64,000 nucleotides of DNA from positions 26,312,639 to 26,376,638 of the forward strand of contig OY743184.1 in assembly GCA_963555705.1 (NCBI GenBank), in the 5' to 3' direction. Shown one piece after another: positions 32,602-44,490 of the stretch. The number at the start of each line of letters is the position of its first letter. Positions within the stretch are counted from its first letter, which is position 1. A program made the translations under genes and the position numbers. A model generated the notes under the pieces. That model saw only the letters and a list, made by a program, of their open reading frames with translations, searched no databases and was not told where the DNA came from. Origin of the DNA: Ligustrum vulgare (taxonomy: Eukaryota; Streptophyta; Magnoliopsida; Lamiales; Oleaceae).

Positions 32602-33209
32602 AGATTTTAATTCAACTTAAAGTCAATAAATAATTTTAATTACATATTTTATAGGGTTCAAAACTTTTCAATCACAAATTTCATCAACTTCAACCAAAAC
32701 TTACTAAAAATCTAATTTTAATTTTCACCATACATGGGCTTATAGAGGTTGTTTGGTAATGTGAGTTCACCTTAATTTTTCAAAATCAATCGCAATTTTA
32801 ACCATTTATTTTTAGTCAAACTCACAATTTTTTACTTTTCAAATATTTTTAAACTACATATTCATCAAAAAACGAAAAAAAATCACAAAAATTTAATTTT
32901 CTACTAAACTAATGAAAATATTGCAACTTTGCTATTCTTTATTCGGCAACTAATTACCGTCATATTTTTTGAGGTAAAATGTATTGTTAAAAATCGATTC
33001 AAAAATTGTGTATGATTAAAAAGTTGTTTAAGATATTATATTATTTATAAATTGATTTTTAAATTGTAATCATTGTATTAAAGAATTTGAAGTAAATAAA
33101 ATTATAACTAATGAAGCGGAAAATATTTTGGAAATAATAAAACTACTTTGTTCGGTAGTTAAAATGTTGTTTATAAATAAAATTTTATTATTTTTGAAAT
33201 AAAATATAT

Positions 33210-34277
33210 TAGGGGTGTAAACGGTTTGGTTTGGGCGATTTTTGATAATTTTTCAAACCAAACCGTTTAAAGCGGTTTGAGATTTTTCCAACCCAAACCA
33301 AACCATTTCATTTTCTAAACCAAACCAAACCAAACCAAACCATTTTTTGCGGTTTGGTGCGGTTTTAAACGGCGGTTTGTAAACGAAACTAAACTAATAT
33401 ATGTAAATCGAGTTAAAATAACTATTGAAATAGAATTTTGAATTAAGACATCAAAATTAATTGCAAATAACCCAACGACATTACGGATAGATGTTATAAG
33501 ACTAACAAAATTAAAATATATGGGTAAACAATTTCTAAAATAGATACAAAGGCACAATCACAAACAAATGATCACAATAATATCAAAAAAACCTAATAGA
33601 TAACATAATCCATTCTCAAGTTAGATTTTCCTATTAATTCACAACAAAACAACTTAAACTCAAATATACTGTATTCCAAGTAAAACTACTGAATTACATG
33701 ATGAAAGAATGATGCTTTAGGAATTTAGAGTTTGATGAATTACAACTGATGATAAAAGATCTCAAGTACAACTAATTTTGCTTAGATAACCATAAATACT
33801 CAAGTCATGACTTGCTAAATTAACAGAAGACAAATATTATAACCAAGAAAAAATAAATAATGAGCAAGTTTATGCATACTCCCCCCAAAAAAAATCATAG
33901 GATAAAAAACAAATAAAGTAAGAAAGTCATCGGTAGTACTTAGTTGTTAGTATTAGCAAAATGTCTTTCTTAACAATAAAGGAAAAGTAAGGTGCCCCTT
34001 CATATAAATTGAAAATAAAAGTGTAAAATTGGAAATAAAAGTAGTAATTTTTTTTGTATATTTGCAATTAAAAAATTAAATTTTAATTGTAATTTTTTAG
34101 CGGGTTGGCGGTTTGAAACGGGTTTTGAAAAATGAAACCTAAACCAAACCATTTGAAAGCGGTTCGGTTTGGGTCAAAACCGAAACGTTGACGGGTCCGC
34201 GTGGATCCAAACCAACGGTTTCGAAATTGCGGTTTGATATCGGTTTGGCGGTTTGACGGTTTTGTTGTACAGCCCTA
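33210..34277. mobile_element. Non-autonomous hAT-type element, near-perfect 8-bp TSD
   Basis: 1,068 bp with ends TAGGGGTGTAAACGG and, on the complement of the right end, TAGGGCTGTACAA. Flanks AAATATAT (33202-33209) and TAATATAT (34278-34285) match at 7 of 8 bases. Subterminal zones are dense with GGTTTGG/CCAAACC words on both sides (33220-33375 and 34100-34265). No transposase. It resembles the element at 18575 in design but with different subterminal words. Confidence 0.82.
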
Positions 34278-34508
34278 TAATATATGCTTGAAAAATGATT
34301 TTAAAAAATTCTAAATGATTGAATAGTTCTCATAAGATACCCACCCGAGCCTTAGGTTTGGGAACTCAAAGCCTCTGAGTCATAACACAAACCCACCTGA
34401 ATTTTTCCCGCTCGTGTACTGACCCTTTAGCATAGAGTGGAAAGTGGCTTACACTCTCTTAGCAGCTTTGATTACATTGTCTGTTCTTCTTCCATAGCTA
34501 CAAGAATC
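34278..34508 (+). promoter_or_regulatory. Promoter/5' leader region of the SOG1-like gene
   Basis: The hAT-type element ends 231 bp upstream of the ATG, so the proximal promoter is short or includes that element. CT-rich leader sequence precedes the start codon (GTTCTTCTTCCATAGC). No convincing TATA box was picked out. Confidence 0.35.
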
Positions 34509-37500
34509 ATGGCTAGGTACAATCAAACGCTCTAATTTATATTAATGGATTGGTGATGCTTATAGATTTTACAATCTGTGTATGTTTTGTTTTGGATATG
34601 ATTCAGAATAATCCCACCGACAATATGTATTTTCAGACGTTTTTCTGTAGACATTCAGAGATTATTATTTTTTGGGTTTTATATTGATACGTCCATTAAT
34701 TTCTAGTTTCACTGTACATATTTTTATGCCATAGCTTGTGATTCATGGCTACGTACAGTAAGAAGTCTGGAATTTATTTTGAATTCGGTTTTTCTTCTAC
34801 AATATTTTATGGGTTCGTGACGGAAATCGATTTTACAATATGGGTATGCTTTGTACTGGGTTGTTTCAGACTAATCGGAGTAGACAAGAATATATGAATT
34901 TATATAAGCTTGCAGACATTCTTAATGATGTCTTTCTATTTTTCTAATATTGGTAAAACTCACCCCTGTATTTTTTTTTTTTAAATATAATTAATTTCTC
35001 TTTAAAATAGACATCAACACACGGCTTAATATATCCATAATTTATAGGTTTTTGTTCCGATAGGCGATGATATCTGCATAATGGCAGCGGTATTGATTTT
35101 CATTTTTTTTTTGACATTCCTCTATTAATATACTTCTTTTTCCCTCCTTTGGTACTATCTTGTTTTTGAGAAAAAAATTAAAACCCCCTATAGATTTCAT
35201 TATTTCTGCTTTTTCTTACTTCTTTTTTTATTTTATTTTTACTTTACTTTTTTCCTTTTTTTGAACAAGAAAATTCCAACAACAGATTCTGATTAACCTG
35301 TTTCATTTCATGAAAGTGGAGTGTTGCCCACTACAAATACTCTATGCTGTAGTGTTCTCAAAAAGCAAGTTCAGAGAATATACCTTGAGAATTTTTCTTG
35401 TGCCGTAGTTTTGTTTTGATATCTTCTTGTAAAGTTATGGAGTGAGAAAAAGGACTATGAAGAGAAATGTTTGAATCAATAGTTTAAACTCAAGATGAAG
35501 ATGGGTGCATGCTTCTTTAGTTGAGTTTGGTGTCATCTTAAACAGTGTTGTCAAATTCGGTCCATAGACTGTAAGCATCAAAGTCATCTTCTTGATTTTT
35601 CATTTAGCCCTGTGCATTTAGCCCCTGTTTGAGCCTCATTCTTTGAAAACTATTTTTTTTTTTCCAAATTCATTTTAACCTCACATTCTCCCAATAATAT
35701 AATAAATTCAAAACTTTTCTCTACTTTTTATTTACACATTCTCCAAAAAAATCACTATTACGAAATCTGTTCTTCCAAAAACTAAGGCCAAAAAAACCCT
35801 TTATTTACCGTGAAGCTGGTGTTTGCCATGTTGCTTCTTAGAAATGCTATTCTTTGCTCTCTTTGGTTAAAATATGCTTCTGTTTGGTTTGGCTCACTTT
35901 ACAACCCATGCAGGTCTTGGCTTATTGATAGTAGAGGTCTTGCTAGAAAAGTGAAAAATGCTACTCTTACTGCTGCATGCCAAATCAAAGAATGTGGGGC
36001 GAATCGGGAATGCCCAAACTGCCACCATCGCATTGATAATAGCGATGTAAGCTGGCATTCTTTTTGTATCTAAGTTACATAGTTGCGTTTATTCAGCTGT
36101 CTCTAGTACTTAAGCGGTGAATATATTTCTCTATCGAAGCAATGAATTTTCTAGTTCCTTGAGCATTGCAAGGATGTGATACAGAAGAGATTTTTGAAAG
36201 GAAAAATGATATTTTTAGAGAACGTATGATAGCAAAAAACGAAAAATTATGGGTCATGTGTGGTTAAAAACGATTTTTGGAAAAGTGATTTTAAAAAAAA
36301 TTCATCCCAAACAAACAAGCCTTTAACTTGAATTTATTATTTTTATTTTTTGAGTAACATTTTATTCTAGAATTTGACTTACAATCATTCATGTGTAGGC
36401 TTCTCAAGATTGGCCTGGCCTCCCTGTTGGTGTAAAGTTTGATCCTTCGGATGAGGAGCTGATAGAACATTTGGCTGCAAAATGTGGGGTGGGAAATTTG
36501 AAGCCACACATTTTTATCGATGAATTTATCCCAACGCTCGAAGGTGAAGAGGGGATATGCTACACCCATCCAGAAAATCTTCCAGGTGAGTTAGCACTTA
36601 ACTCATTGAGACAAATCACTCATGACTTGTTTATGATTTTCTTCTTCCAATGCTATCATATTTGGCTTGCTGTACTTAAAAGTTGCTTTTTTAAATCAAT
36701 CTTGACTAAAAGCAAGTTTTTGTTACTAAAAAGAGTAAATTTGCAAATCATGTTTGGCAAAATAAGTAACTTGACGTAGTTTGACTTACTTTTAAGCACA
36801 ATTAGCAGTGTTCTTTAAACCAGATTTCGTTGAGATTCTAGCCTGATTTTTGTGTAATAATATTGTAGGAGGGCAACTGTAATAGAGGGCTTTCACTGGA
36901 GCATAATCTTAGCCCCTGTTTGATGCTCATTAAAATCTACTTTTAATCAGTTTTCGCATTTTGGTACAATAACTTTATATTAAACTATTGCATGAAGGAA
37001 CAGCATTTGTGTTAGCCACATGAGTGGTGAGCAGTAGCGGTTGAAACACGTGTAGACTGTATCAGCATCCATCCAAATTCAAATCATCAAAATTGTAACA
37101 CGTGTTGGCAACTTGGGAAAGTTACTCAAATAAACTGGCTGCAAACGTATTTATGTCAGGCCAACTTTAATACTTTTCAAAATATCCCATGCACGGGACC
37201 CACAGCCTACAAAATATGATATGATGAAAAACTCGTTAAAATGTTTATCAAACAGACGCTTAACTTAACTTAAAACCGACGTAATAAAATAATCCTAATA
37301 GATGACTTGGTCTAATTTGTTTGTTTATTAGATGACACAGTTCTTTTGTTCACTCACTTAAATACCATGTATCATGTCCCACATGGTCTTGGTACTATTG
37401 AGATGTGCAGTCTATAAGGTGAAGGAAAACATCACATTGTTAAAAGGTTTGTTTCTCTAGCCCCAAGGGAGAGTGTATAATGACTCCTAGCCTGGTGTTA

Positions 37501-39231
37501 AGGAAATTTTAGCATGTCTAGCATCGCTTGGGTACAATTGAGACGTAGAGCGTGCAAGGTGTTAAATCAAATTGTAACATAGGTTTTAGGTTACTATGTC
37601 AATCATATTTTGTTACAATAGGGTATTCGAATTTGAGTTTCTATTTCATGCCAATTAGGACCTGGTCAATGTGATGTATGATCAACTAGATTTGTTTCAG
37701 GTGCTAAAAAAGATGGAAGCAGTGTCCACTTCTTTTATCGGACAATCAATGCATATGCTAGTGGTCGGCGTAAACGCAGAAGGATCCATGGCCAAGAAAG
37801 CGCAGAAAAAAGACATGTCCGCTGGCACAAGACAGGTAAGACCAGAGCTGTGATGCAAAATGGGAAACTAGAAGGTTGGAAGAAAATCATGGTTCTCTAT
37901 GAAACCTCAAAGAAGGGATTCAAGCCTAATAAATGTAAATGGGTTATGCATCAATACCATCTAGGGACTGATGAAGATGAGAGAGAAGGAGAATATGTGG
38001 TTTCGAAGATTTCATACCAACCACAGAAGGAGACTGACAAGAATGAGACTTCTTTGAACCTTGAAGAATCTGATATCGGTACAATCCACACAAGTCCTAA
38101 GACTCCAAAGACTAATACTCCCTTTCCCCCTCGATCAGTGAAAACTTCTGATGAAGAATCTGATATGGGGATAATCCAGTTACCTGTCCAGGTTAGTGGC
38201 AACATATTAATTTCAAACTTATTGGCTGCTTGGATTTGTCTTGTTGGAATTTTCTTTACAAAATCAATGATACAAGAAACTTGTTGGATGTAACATGAGA
38301 ATTTATAATACCTAAGGAAAACTCTGGGAACTAATATCTCTAGTGTTTTTAAAGATTAATAAACTAAGTACCTAATCTTTTGATAGATATTTTGTTTTGA
38401 TTTTAGCTCAAAATATTGAAACCAAATGCTGTACTGAGTTTCCTAGTGTGGAAGAATAAGCTCATTTCATCTATAATGACGATGTCATGAGTTGATGAAA
38501 GACCCTTTCAGCTAAATAGTTGATTCGGATTGTGACATAAGTTGAATATTTGACTTGGTGTTCCCCATTCTGCACGTGTCACGTTCTTTGTAATTGGAAA
38601 TGTGTAGGTGGATTTAAGATCTTTTTGCTTGCTCTTAATTGAAAACATAGGTATCAGATTACTTTTAATATATTTGTGAATTGAGGATTTTTAACTGAAT
38701 ATCTGAACTTCTTGATATCAAATGTTTCCTGATAGTTGTCATCATAGATGTTGTAATTATTGTATTCTGAAGCAGGAATTGGACACTTGCAAAGAGTTGC
38801 CTCATCCTTCATCTTATCCTCAGTCGAAGGAACAAATGGACTTTACCACTAGCTTGGCTGGAGAATCCCAAGCTGTTGATGTGGATGATTCACTATTATG
38901 CAACGAGATAATCGATTCTTACGCACTTTTGAGTGATTTAAGGCCAAAAAATTCATTGCACACTCAAGAGGCTCACAACATAACCAACTTACCCCAAGGA
39001 GATGGAAATGGTACATTCGGAATTGCTGATCTCGAGAACTTAGAACTGGACACTCCTCCAGAATTTCAGCTTGAAGTAAGCTCTTCCTCCCGTGACTCGT
39101 AATTATCTTTTTTAAAGTTAATGAAGAAACATGACCGATTAATTCATTATGCATACCGTCCTGATTGATGCTTTCAGGATTTGCAGTTTGCTTCTCAAGA
39201 CAGTATCTTTGATTGGTTGGATCGGTTCTAG
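34509..39231 (+). CDS. SOG1-like: SOG1-like NAC transcription factor
   Basis: Plant DNA-damage-response type NAC factor. Coding exons, all with GT...AG introns and consistent phases: 34509-34516, 35914-36046, 36399-36585, 37701-38191, 38776-39075, 39178-39231; 1,173 nt, 390 residues. Motifs in order: an N-terminal extension with RSWLIDSRGLA and a Cys-rich CPNCHHRIDNSD; then the NAC domain with WPGLPVGVKFDPSDEELI, FIDEFIPTLEGEEGICYTHP, HFFYRTINAYASG, a basic RRKRRR cluster, VRWHKTGKTRAV, GWKKIMVLYE, WVMHQYHLG and EGEYVVSKISYQ. This extension and NAC variant are those of Arabidopsis SOG1 (ANAC008), the ATM/ATR-phosphorylated regulator of DNA repair and cell-cycle arrest. SQ sites: ASQDWPG, GESQAVD, FASQDSI. 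At 390 residues it is shorter than Arabidopsis SOG1 (about 450). No stop or frameshift; the only intact host gene seen here. Confidence 0.9.
34735..34935 (+). repeat. Tandem duplicate of the SOG1-like first exon region
   Basis: Diverged copy of about 34495-34620: both contain 'ATTCATGGCTA(G/C)GTACA' type sequence with a candidate ATG plus splice donor, then an ATTTTACAATxTGxGTATG phrase and CAGAxTAATC. In the copy the 8-nt exon reads ATGGCTAC (34745-34752) followed by GT. Confidence 0.65.
35621..35790. mobile_element. hAT-like MITE in SOG1-like intron 1
   Basis: Left end TTAGCCCCTGTTTGAGCCTC and right end AAAAACTAAGGCC, imperfect inverted repeats, with CCTCACATTCTCCC and TTACACATTCTCC inside. 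It ends about 120 bp before the exon 2 acceptor. Confidence 0.45.
36640..36785. mobile_element. MITE-like sequence in SOG1-like intron 3
   Basis: AAAAGTTGCTTTTTTAAATC and AAAGCAAGTTTTTGTTACT words in mirrored order followed by CATGTTTGGC. Another partial element with a CCCCTGTTTGATGCTCATT end begins at 36913. The rest of this 1.1-kb intron is ordinary AT-rich DNA. Confidence 0.35.
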
Positions 39232-39690
39232 ACAAAAACTCTGCACATGGGTGGAAGTGAAGTGCCCAATTTTGTCCTGTCCGTAATCGAATTTCAGTTA
39301 AAACGTCCATTGGCAACGGAAAAAATCCATCTTCAAGGGATTCTGAGAGTTTGATCTTATCTGACAAAGCAATGTAGTTTCAATATGTTGAAGCTCCAAG
39401 AAAGTCGGGGGTCGCTTTTTGTTGCTCGACTCGCTTTGAGCATCCTCGGTGTATTTCAATTACTATGTTCAGATTAAATGTTCTGGTTCCAATGACAACC
39501 TACATTAAACTTGAGACTTGTATTATGTGGATTCCATCAGATTGAAAGCTTATTATGTGTATACACGTCTCTCTGATAGCAGAAGAGTATGTTTGTAATT
39601 TCATTCCTTGTTTTGGTTCCAGAAATAGTGCCCTTTTTTCTTTTGCAAATCGATTAAAAAATCCATGATTTGCATCCTCCCTGTGTAGAC
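39232..39690 (+). other. Presumed 3' UTR of the SOG1-like gene
   Basis: Follows the TAG at 39229-39231. No perfect AATAAA was found; T-rich and GT-rich stretches near 39560-39640 could serve as plant polyadenylation elements. The long minus-strand ORF at 38849-39367 is the antisense of exons 5-6 and not a gene. Confidence 0.4.
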
Positions 39691-39709
39691 ATTAGAGATG
39701 GTAATGAGG

Positions 39710-40156
39710 TAGGGATGGCAAAATGATTTATTGGTTCTCGTTGCTCAGGCTCGGTTCAAAAAAAGTTCTGGCTAAGCCCGGCTTGGGGTTCGAGGTTCGA
39801 GTTTTTTGAATCGAGCTTTTTTTTGAGAAATGGACTTTGGTTTGACTTGGCTCGAGTAAAAAAAGTCCATCCAAAAAGCTCGATGCGAGCGCAAACCTTG
39901 AAATTCGACCACGACCACGAGCGCGGCTCAACTTATTGTATACATACATTTTCAATAATAAATTTATGAATTTTTGTTATAAAAATTAAAAAAATTTAAA
40001 ATTCGGGAGTTGACTCGGTTCGGATGGAAAAAGCTCGAGTCGAGCTTTATTATTTGGGATGACCTTCAGCTCGGCTCGGGCAAAAAAAAGCTCAACCCCT
40101 AAAAGTTCTAGTCGAGCTTGGGCCTTGATATTCAGCTTGGTTCGTTGACATTTCTA
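39710..40156. mobile_element. hAT-type element or fragment with GCTCG-rich ends
   Basis: Starts TAGGGATGGCAAAATG and ends, on the complement, TAGAAATGTCAACGAACC, with many GAGCTCG/CTCGGC words near both ends. The flanks TAATGAGG and CAACGGGA agree only partly, so the TSD is uncertain. It appears inserted in another hAT-like end starting TAGAGATGGTAATGAGG at 39693, whose interior resumes at 40157 (ACGGGACGAATTCAGGATGG). Confidence 0.5.
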
Positions 40157-40256
40157 CAACGGGACGAATTCAGGATGGATCGCCCCAATTTGTATCTGCC
40201 TACCAATTTTTAGAGACATGCCGATCCGCTACTTCCAGGGTGGGGCAGGTCTCATA

Positions 40257-41182
40257 GAGTATGATTTTGTTCACCCTCTTTAAAGGAGGGTGAAAATAAC
40301 CCCGAATAAGACAAGAAAATACATGTTGGGGGAAGATAAAGCTAGGACCCACCATTTGAAAAAAAAAAAGGGGAGAGAATTTTGTTGGTTTGTTGTGAAA
40401 TTCTTTGTTCGGGCATTTTTTTATTTATTATTATTTTTTTATTTCAAATGGTGGGCCCCAGCTTTATCTTCCCCCAACATGCATTTTCTTGTCTTATTAG
40501 GGGGTAATTTTAGGGATGACAATAATACCCACGAACCCGATACCCGATGGAGACCCGACATAAATGGACGAGAATTACCCGATTAAATGGGTTCGTGGGT
40601 AGGGTATGAAGGTAAATTTTAAAACCCGACATGGGTATGGGTCGGGTGTGGGTTTTACTACAATATCCTACCTGACCCGCATACCGATTAATTTCCTTTA
40701 AAAATTATGGAATTTAAAACAAAAGTGATTGTTTAAAATAAATAAATAAATAAAAAATAGAACTCAAATATCTATTGACATTGTTATCATCTAAACCTTA
40801 ATATGTTTAAACTATTGACTTTGTTAACGTCTAAAAAAGTTGTTCAAATTCGCTTGTATAATTTCAACACATAACAAGTTTTTTTTAACTCAAATTCAAG
40901 TGAAGCCCAATATTTAACTGATTCTAGTTAATCCGGAGCACCTATAACCTATTTATAGCCTAAAAAAAATAAAAAATAAATAATTAGTAATGAGTTTTAA
41001 ATGGGTATAGAAGCAAACCCGCCTCCGACCCGCACCCAACCCGCAATTTTTAAATGGGTATATGGGTAGGATATGGAGGTTGTAAATATTTAGTGGGTAG
41101 GGTACGAGTTTGGAAAATCCGACCCATACCCGACCCATTTCCATCACTAGGTAATTTTCACCCCCTTAATAAAATCATACTC
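40257..41182. mobile_element. Mutator-like foldback MITE, interrupted by a hAT-type element
   Basis: Outer ends GAGTATGATTTTGTTCACCC and, on the complement, GAGTATGATTTTATTAAGGG. A second inner pair of arms (40305-40360 and 40446-40500, with AAGATAAAGCT and GGTGGG) forms a hairpin. Flanks GGTCTCATA (40248-40256) and GGTCTCGTA (41183-41191) match at 8 of 9, the 9-bp TSD of Mutator elements. Removing the inner insertion leaves about 280 bp. Confidence 0.75.
40511..41149. mobile_element. Non-autonomous hAT-type element, perfect 8-bp TSD
   Basis: 639 bp flanked by GGTAATTT at 40503-40510 and 41150-41157. Ends TAGGGATGACAATAATACCC and, on the complement, TAGTGATGGAAATGGGTCGGG. Subterminal zones are rich in ACCCGA/GGGTA words. 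It lies in the right arm of the Mutator-like MITE. Confidence 0.88.
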
Positions 41183-41191
41183 GGTCTCGTA

Positions 41192-41586
41192 TATATCAGC
41201 CTGTTAATCTGTCTTTCCTTTTTTTTTCCGCCGACACAATGATCTTTCGATTTTTAGCCGAGACAAATTTTCTTCAACAAAACTAAATATTAGAGGTAAA
41301 AGTAGAAAGATATGTTGTTTAAACAAGACAATGATGTGACAAAATTGTAGTTGTTGACGTGTAAGTTGATGTGATGTGTGAATTGCTAAGATCGTGCCAA
41401 CAAAGCATTATATCAACATCTTGGTGAATGTTCTTGTACATGTAACCTGATTAAAAAACCAATTTTAGCAACCGTAAAAAAAATCCAAAAAATAAGACAC
41501 TACCACAACCAATTTCACAGATACGAAAAACCCGTTACCACTTCTGAATGTGTCTTCAACATAACCCGTTTCTATTTTTTGGAACT
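41192..41586. other. Gene-free stretch
   Basis: No element ends or coding signal seen between the MITE nest and the gypsy LTR. Confidence 0.35.
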
Positions 41587-42521
41587 TGATGAGTATAAAT
41601 TTTATTCATACTCGATTTATACTCGACCCTTCACAAAAGCCTCAATCCCGAGCTCTTTGACAAAATATAATCTCCTAATCAAATGTGTAACCCCGAGGAC
41701 CACCTCGAGCCCGAACACATGAATATTATCTCATATTACATCTTGATACCCTCGAGGATATCCTCAACCCTGACAATCATTTATACCCTGAGCATATCAT
41801 TTGTCCTCATCCCCGAGCACTTGAATATTTAGCCAAGTCATATCTTGGTACCCCTGAGCAACATATGAACCTTGAGGCTGAGCACTTGAACATTACACCA
41901 TACACCATATTAAGAACCCCGAGGACATGAACGACCCTGAGGAGAATATAACTCCGATCACACTCAAAATGCCCATGGTGAAAACGTTGCCCCGACCACT
42001 CATAATACCCCGAGGAGATATATCTCACCAAAAAGGTGTATGATGTGCTTGGGGCACATGATGATCTGGTTCCACCTCTCATTGGTCGGGCAAGACTTGA
42101 TCTGACACGTGAAATTTACAACCTCCTAATCCCAATAGAACTCATCTTCCAACAGAACTCTATCTGAGACTTACAACCTTATCCTTAATAATTAGGAAGA
42201 TGATTCCCAAAAGGACTCATGTCAAGTTTCAAGCACCTTATTCCTACAAGAAGTCAATTACACACCTCTACAAATACTCGCCTCTCAATCACAATTCAGG
42301 TACACAATTATATCTACAATTAATAGCCTCTTGCATAAATATTTTTACTTCTCTTTACTGACTTAAGCAGCGAAGGGGTGACAAGGACTCACCTCATCGC
42401 CTTTGTTGCAGATATTCGGAGATCCAGTTCGTGCTTGTTCGCTGCGCAAGCTCGAGAAATTAATGGTGCGAATTTTTAGCACCATCATTGGCGCTGTCTA
42501 TGGGAATCGTTACCAAAAGTC

Positions 42522-43850
42522 ATGGTTAGTACACGTTCTGGACTTCCACAAGCGAATTTTCCTACTCATGATCATCCCATTGGAGAGACGCGGGTGTCCC
42601 CAACATTGTAAGAAAATCTCCCAACACTACCAGAAAATCAAGGATCACAGCCCCAACCTGCTATCGATACTCAAGCAGCACTGGAAGAACTCCGTCAGAA
42701 AGTTTCCGCATTAACTCAGTTGCTCACCCAACAGAACCAGCGTGCACCACCAACACCGGAGGAAGGGAATGTCTCACAAGTTCGAGCCCAGAACCAAGTG
42801 CACAATGGTGCTAGGGCAAGCTCCTTAGGGTTAACCCCGATCACCCCTAGATATGATAAGCTCGAGAACGGTCTCCATGCCCCCTGCTGAGCTTTCAAGA
42901 ATCATTCAAGATGGTATAGCAGCAGGCATACAATAGAACACTCAAGCTCCAGTAGGTTTCACCCCCAACACACCATTCAAACCAGAGGTATTAGCCTACC
43001 CTCTATCGGACAAGTTCAAGTATCCAAAGATCAAAGAATATGATGGCACGACTGACCTTTGAATCATCTCAATGTGTACACTGACATCATGAACTTGCAA
43101 GTCACTCCCGATCAGGTTATGTGTAAGGCATTCCCCCAAAAATTAACCAACGCTGCCAGGGATTGGTTCTCAACCCTTGACATTCGTTGATCTTGCTAAC
43201 AAGTTCTCCGCTTTCTTAGCAAGTAGCAAGAGCATCAGAAAAATAGCCGCATCTCTTATGAGATTGAGTCAGGGGCATAACGAGTCGCTACGTGATTTTA
43301 TGATAAGATTCAACTCAGAAAGGCTCCAGATCCCCGATCTTCACATTACCGCTTCTAATTCCGCCCTCACCCATGCCATGAGATGTGAGCCTTTCAAGAT
43401 GTCTCTATCGAAAACACCACCAAAGTCAGTGACCGATCTCCTTACTCGAAGAGTGAAGTACATCAATATGGAAGAAACAATGTACCCCAGGCAAAATACC
43501 CCGAGCACTGAAAATTCAGATCATACAGAAATTAAGCCCGAACACAAGAGACAACATGACCATGGTACATGGAAAGATGAGGCTCGGGGAAAGCAAGAGC
43601 ATGACCCTCCTACACCATTCACACGTCTGAATGCCACAAGGGCAAGTATCCTCACGAAAATCAGGATCTGGAGGAGTTGAAGTGGCCATCAAGAATCAAG
43701 TCTCATTCGGACACGCGAGATAAGAGCAAGTATTGTGAATTTCATCGTGACCATGGGTATACCACCGAGGAGTTCCATGCATTACAGCGAGATATTGAAT
43801 CCTTAATAAAAAAAGGGGTTTTTGAAATCTTACATCAATAACGAAAAACG
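42522..43850 (+). pseudogene. Ty3/gypsy gag of the non-autonomous element
   Basis: From ATG 42522 the reading runs through a Gln/Ala-rich helical segment, then VYTDIMNLQVTPDQVMCKAF and AARDWFSTL (retrotransposon gag domain, about 43075-43185), continued after a frame change by LANKFSAFLASSKSI ... LRDFMIRFNSE and a C-terminal YCEFHRDHGYTTEEFHAL zinc-finger-like segment near 43730-43785. Stops lie near 42600 and 42885 and frame changes near 43060, 43180 and 43640. The longest open part is 43177-43680. Capsid-forming protein in the source element; not intact. Confidence 0.8.
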
Positions 43851-43981
43851 CTAGAAGAATGACCACGTTCAATGAAAATTCGAGGATGAAAACAAACCCA
43901 TGGCCTGAACAGTAAGCGTCATTGTTGGTAGGACAAAATATAAATTGCTCCATCATCGATGAATAAACAAAGCTTTTCCCA

Positions 43982-44490
43982 CGAGCAAGTACTCAGAGCC
44001 TTGCCTTGAGCAAGAACTCAAAGCCTTGCCCCGCGCAAGCACATAAAGTCTTGCCCTGTGTAAGCACTCAAAGCCTTGCCCATGTGCAAGCACTCAAAGC
44101 CTTGCCCATGTGCAAGCACACAAAACCTTGCCCCGAGCAAGCGTTCAAAGCTTTGCCCTGCACAAGGACTTAAATCTTTGCCCCGCGCAAGCACACAAAG
44201 CCTTGCCTCGCGCAAGCACTCAAAGCCTTGCCCCCTGGGCAAGCACTCAAAGCCTTGCCCCGTGCAAGCACTCAAAGCCTTGCCCATGCACAAGCACACA
44301 AAGCCTTGCCCCGAGCAAGCACTCAAAGCCTTGCCCCATGCAAGCACACAAAACCTTTCCCACGTGCAAGCACTCAAACCCTTGCCCCGCGCAAGCAAAC
44401 AAAGTCTTCCCCTATGCAAGCAAACAAGGTCTTTTCCCGAATAAGCATACAAAATACTTTCCTGCACAAGTACACACGGCCACCCCGAGC
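43982..44490. repeat. 25-bp minisatellite inside the gypsy element
   Basis: About 20 tandem copies of a unit like CAAGCACTCAAAGCCTTGCCC plus four variable bases (GCGC, GAG, ATGTG, GTG). Units vary from 23 to 27 bp and decay towards the right. Because the unit is free of stops in several frames, overlapping ORFs appear on both strands; these are by-products, not genes. Confidence 0.9.

Noticed and set aside
38849..39367. 172-codon minus-strand ORF
   Set aside because: It is antisense to exons 5 and 6 of the SOG1-like gene, spans their intron, and has no recognisable motif.
43982..44490. A CRISPR-like repeat array
   Set aside because: Units are contiguous with no unique spacers, lie inside a plant gypsy element, and have no cas genes nearby; it is a minisatellite.
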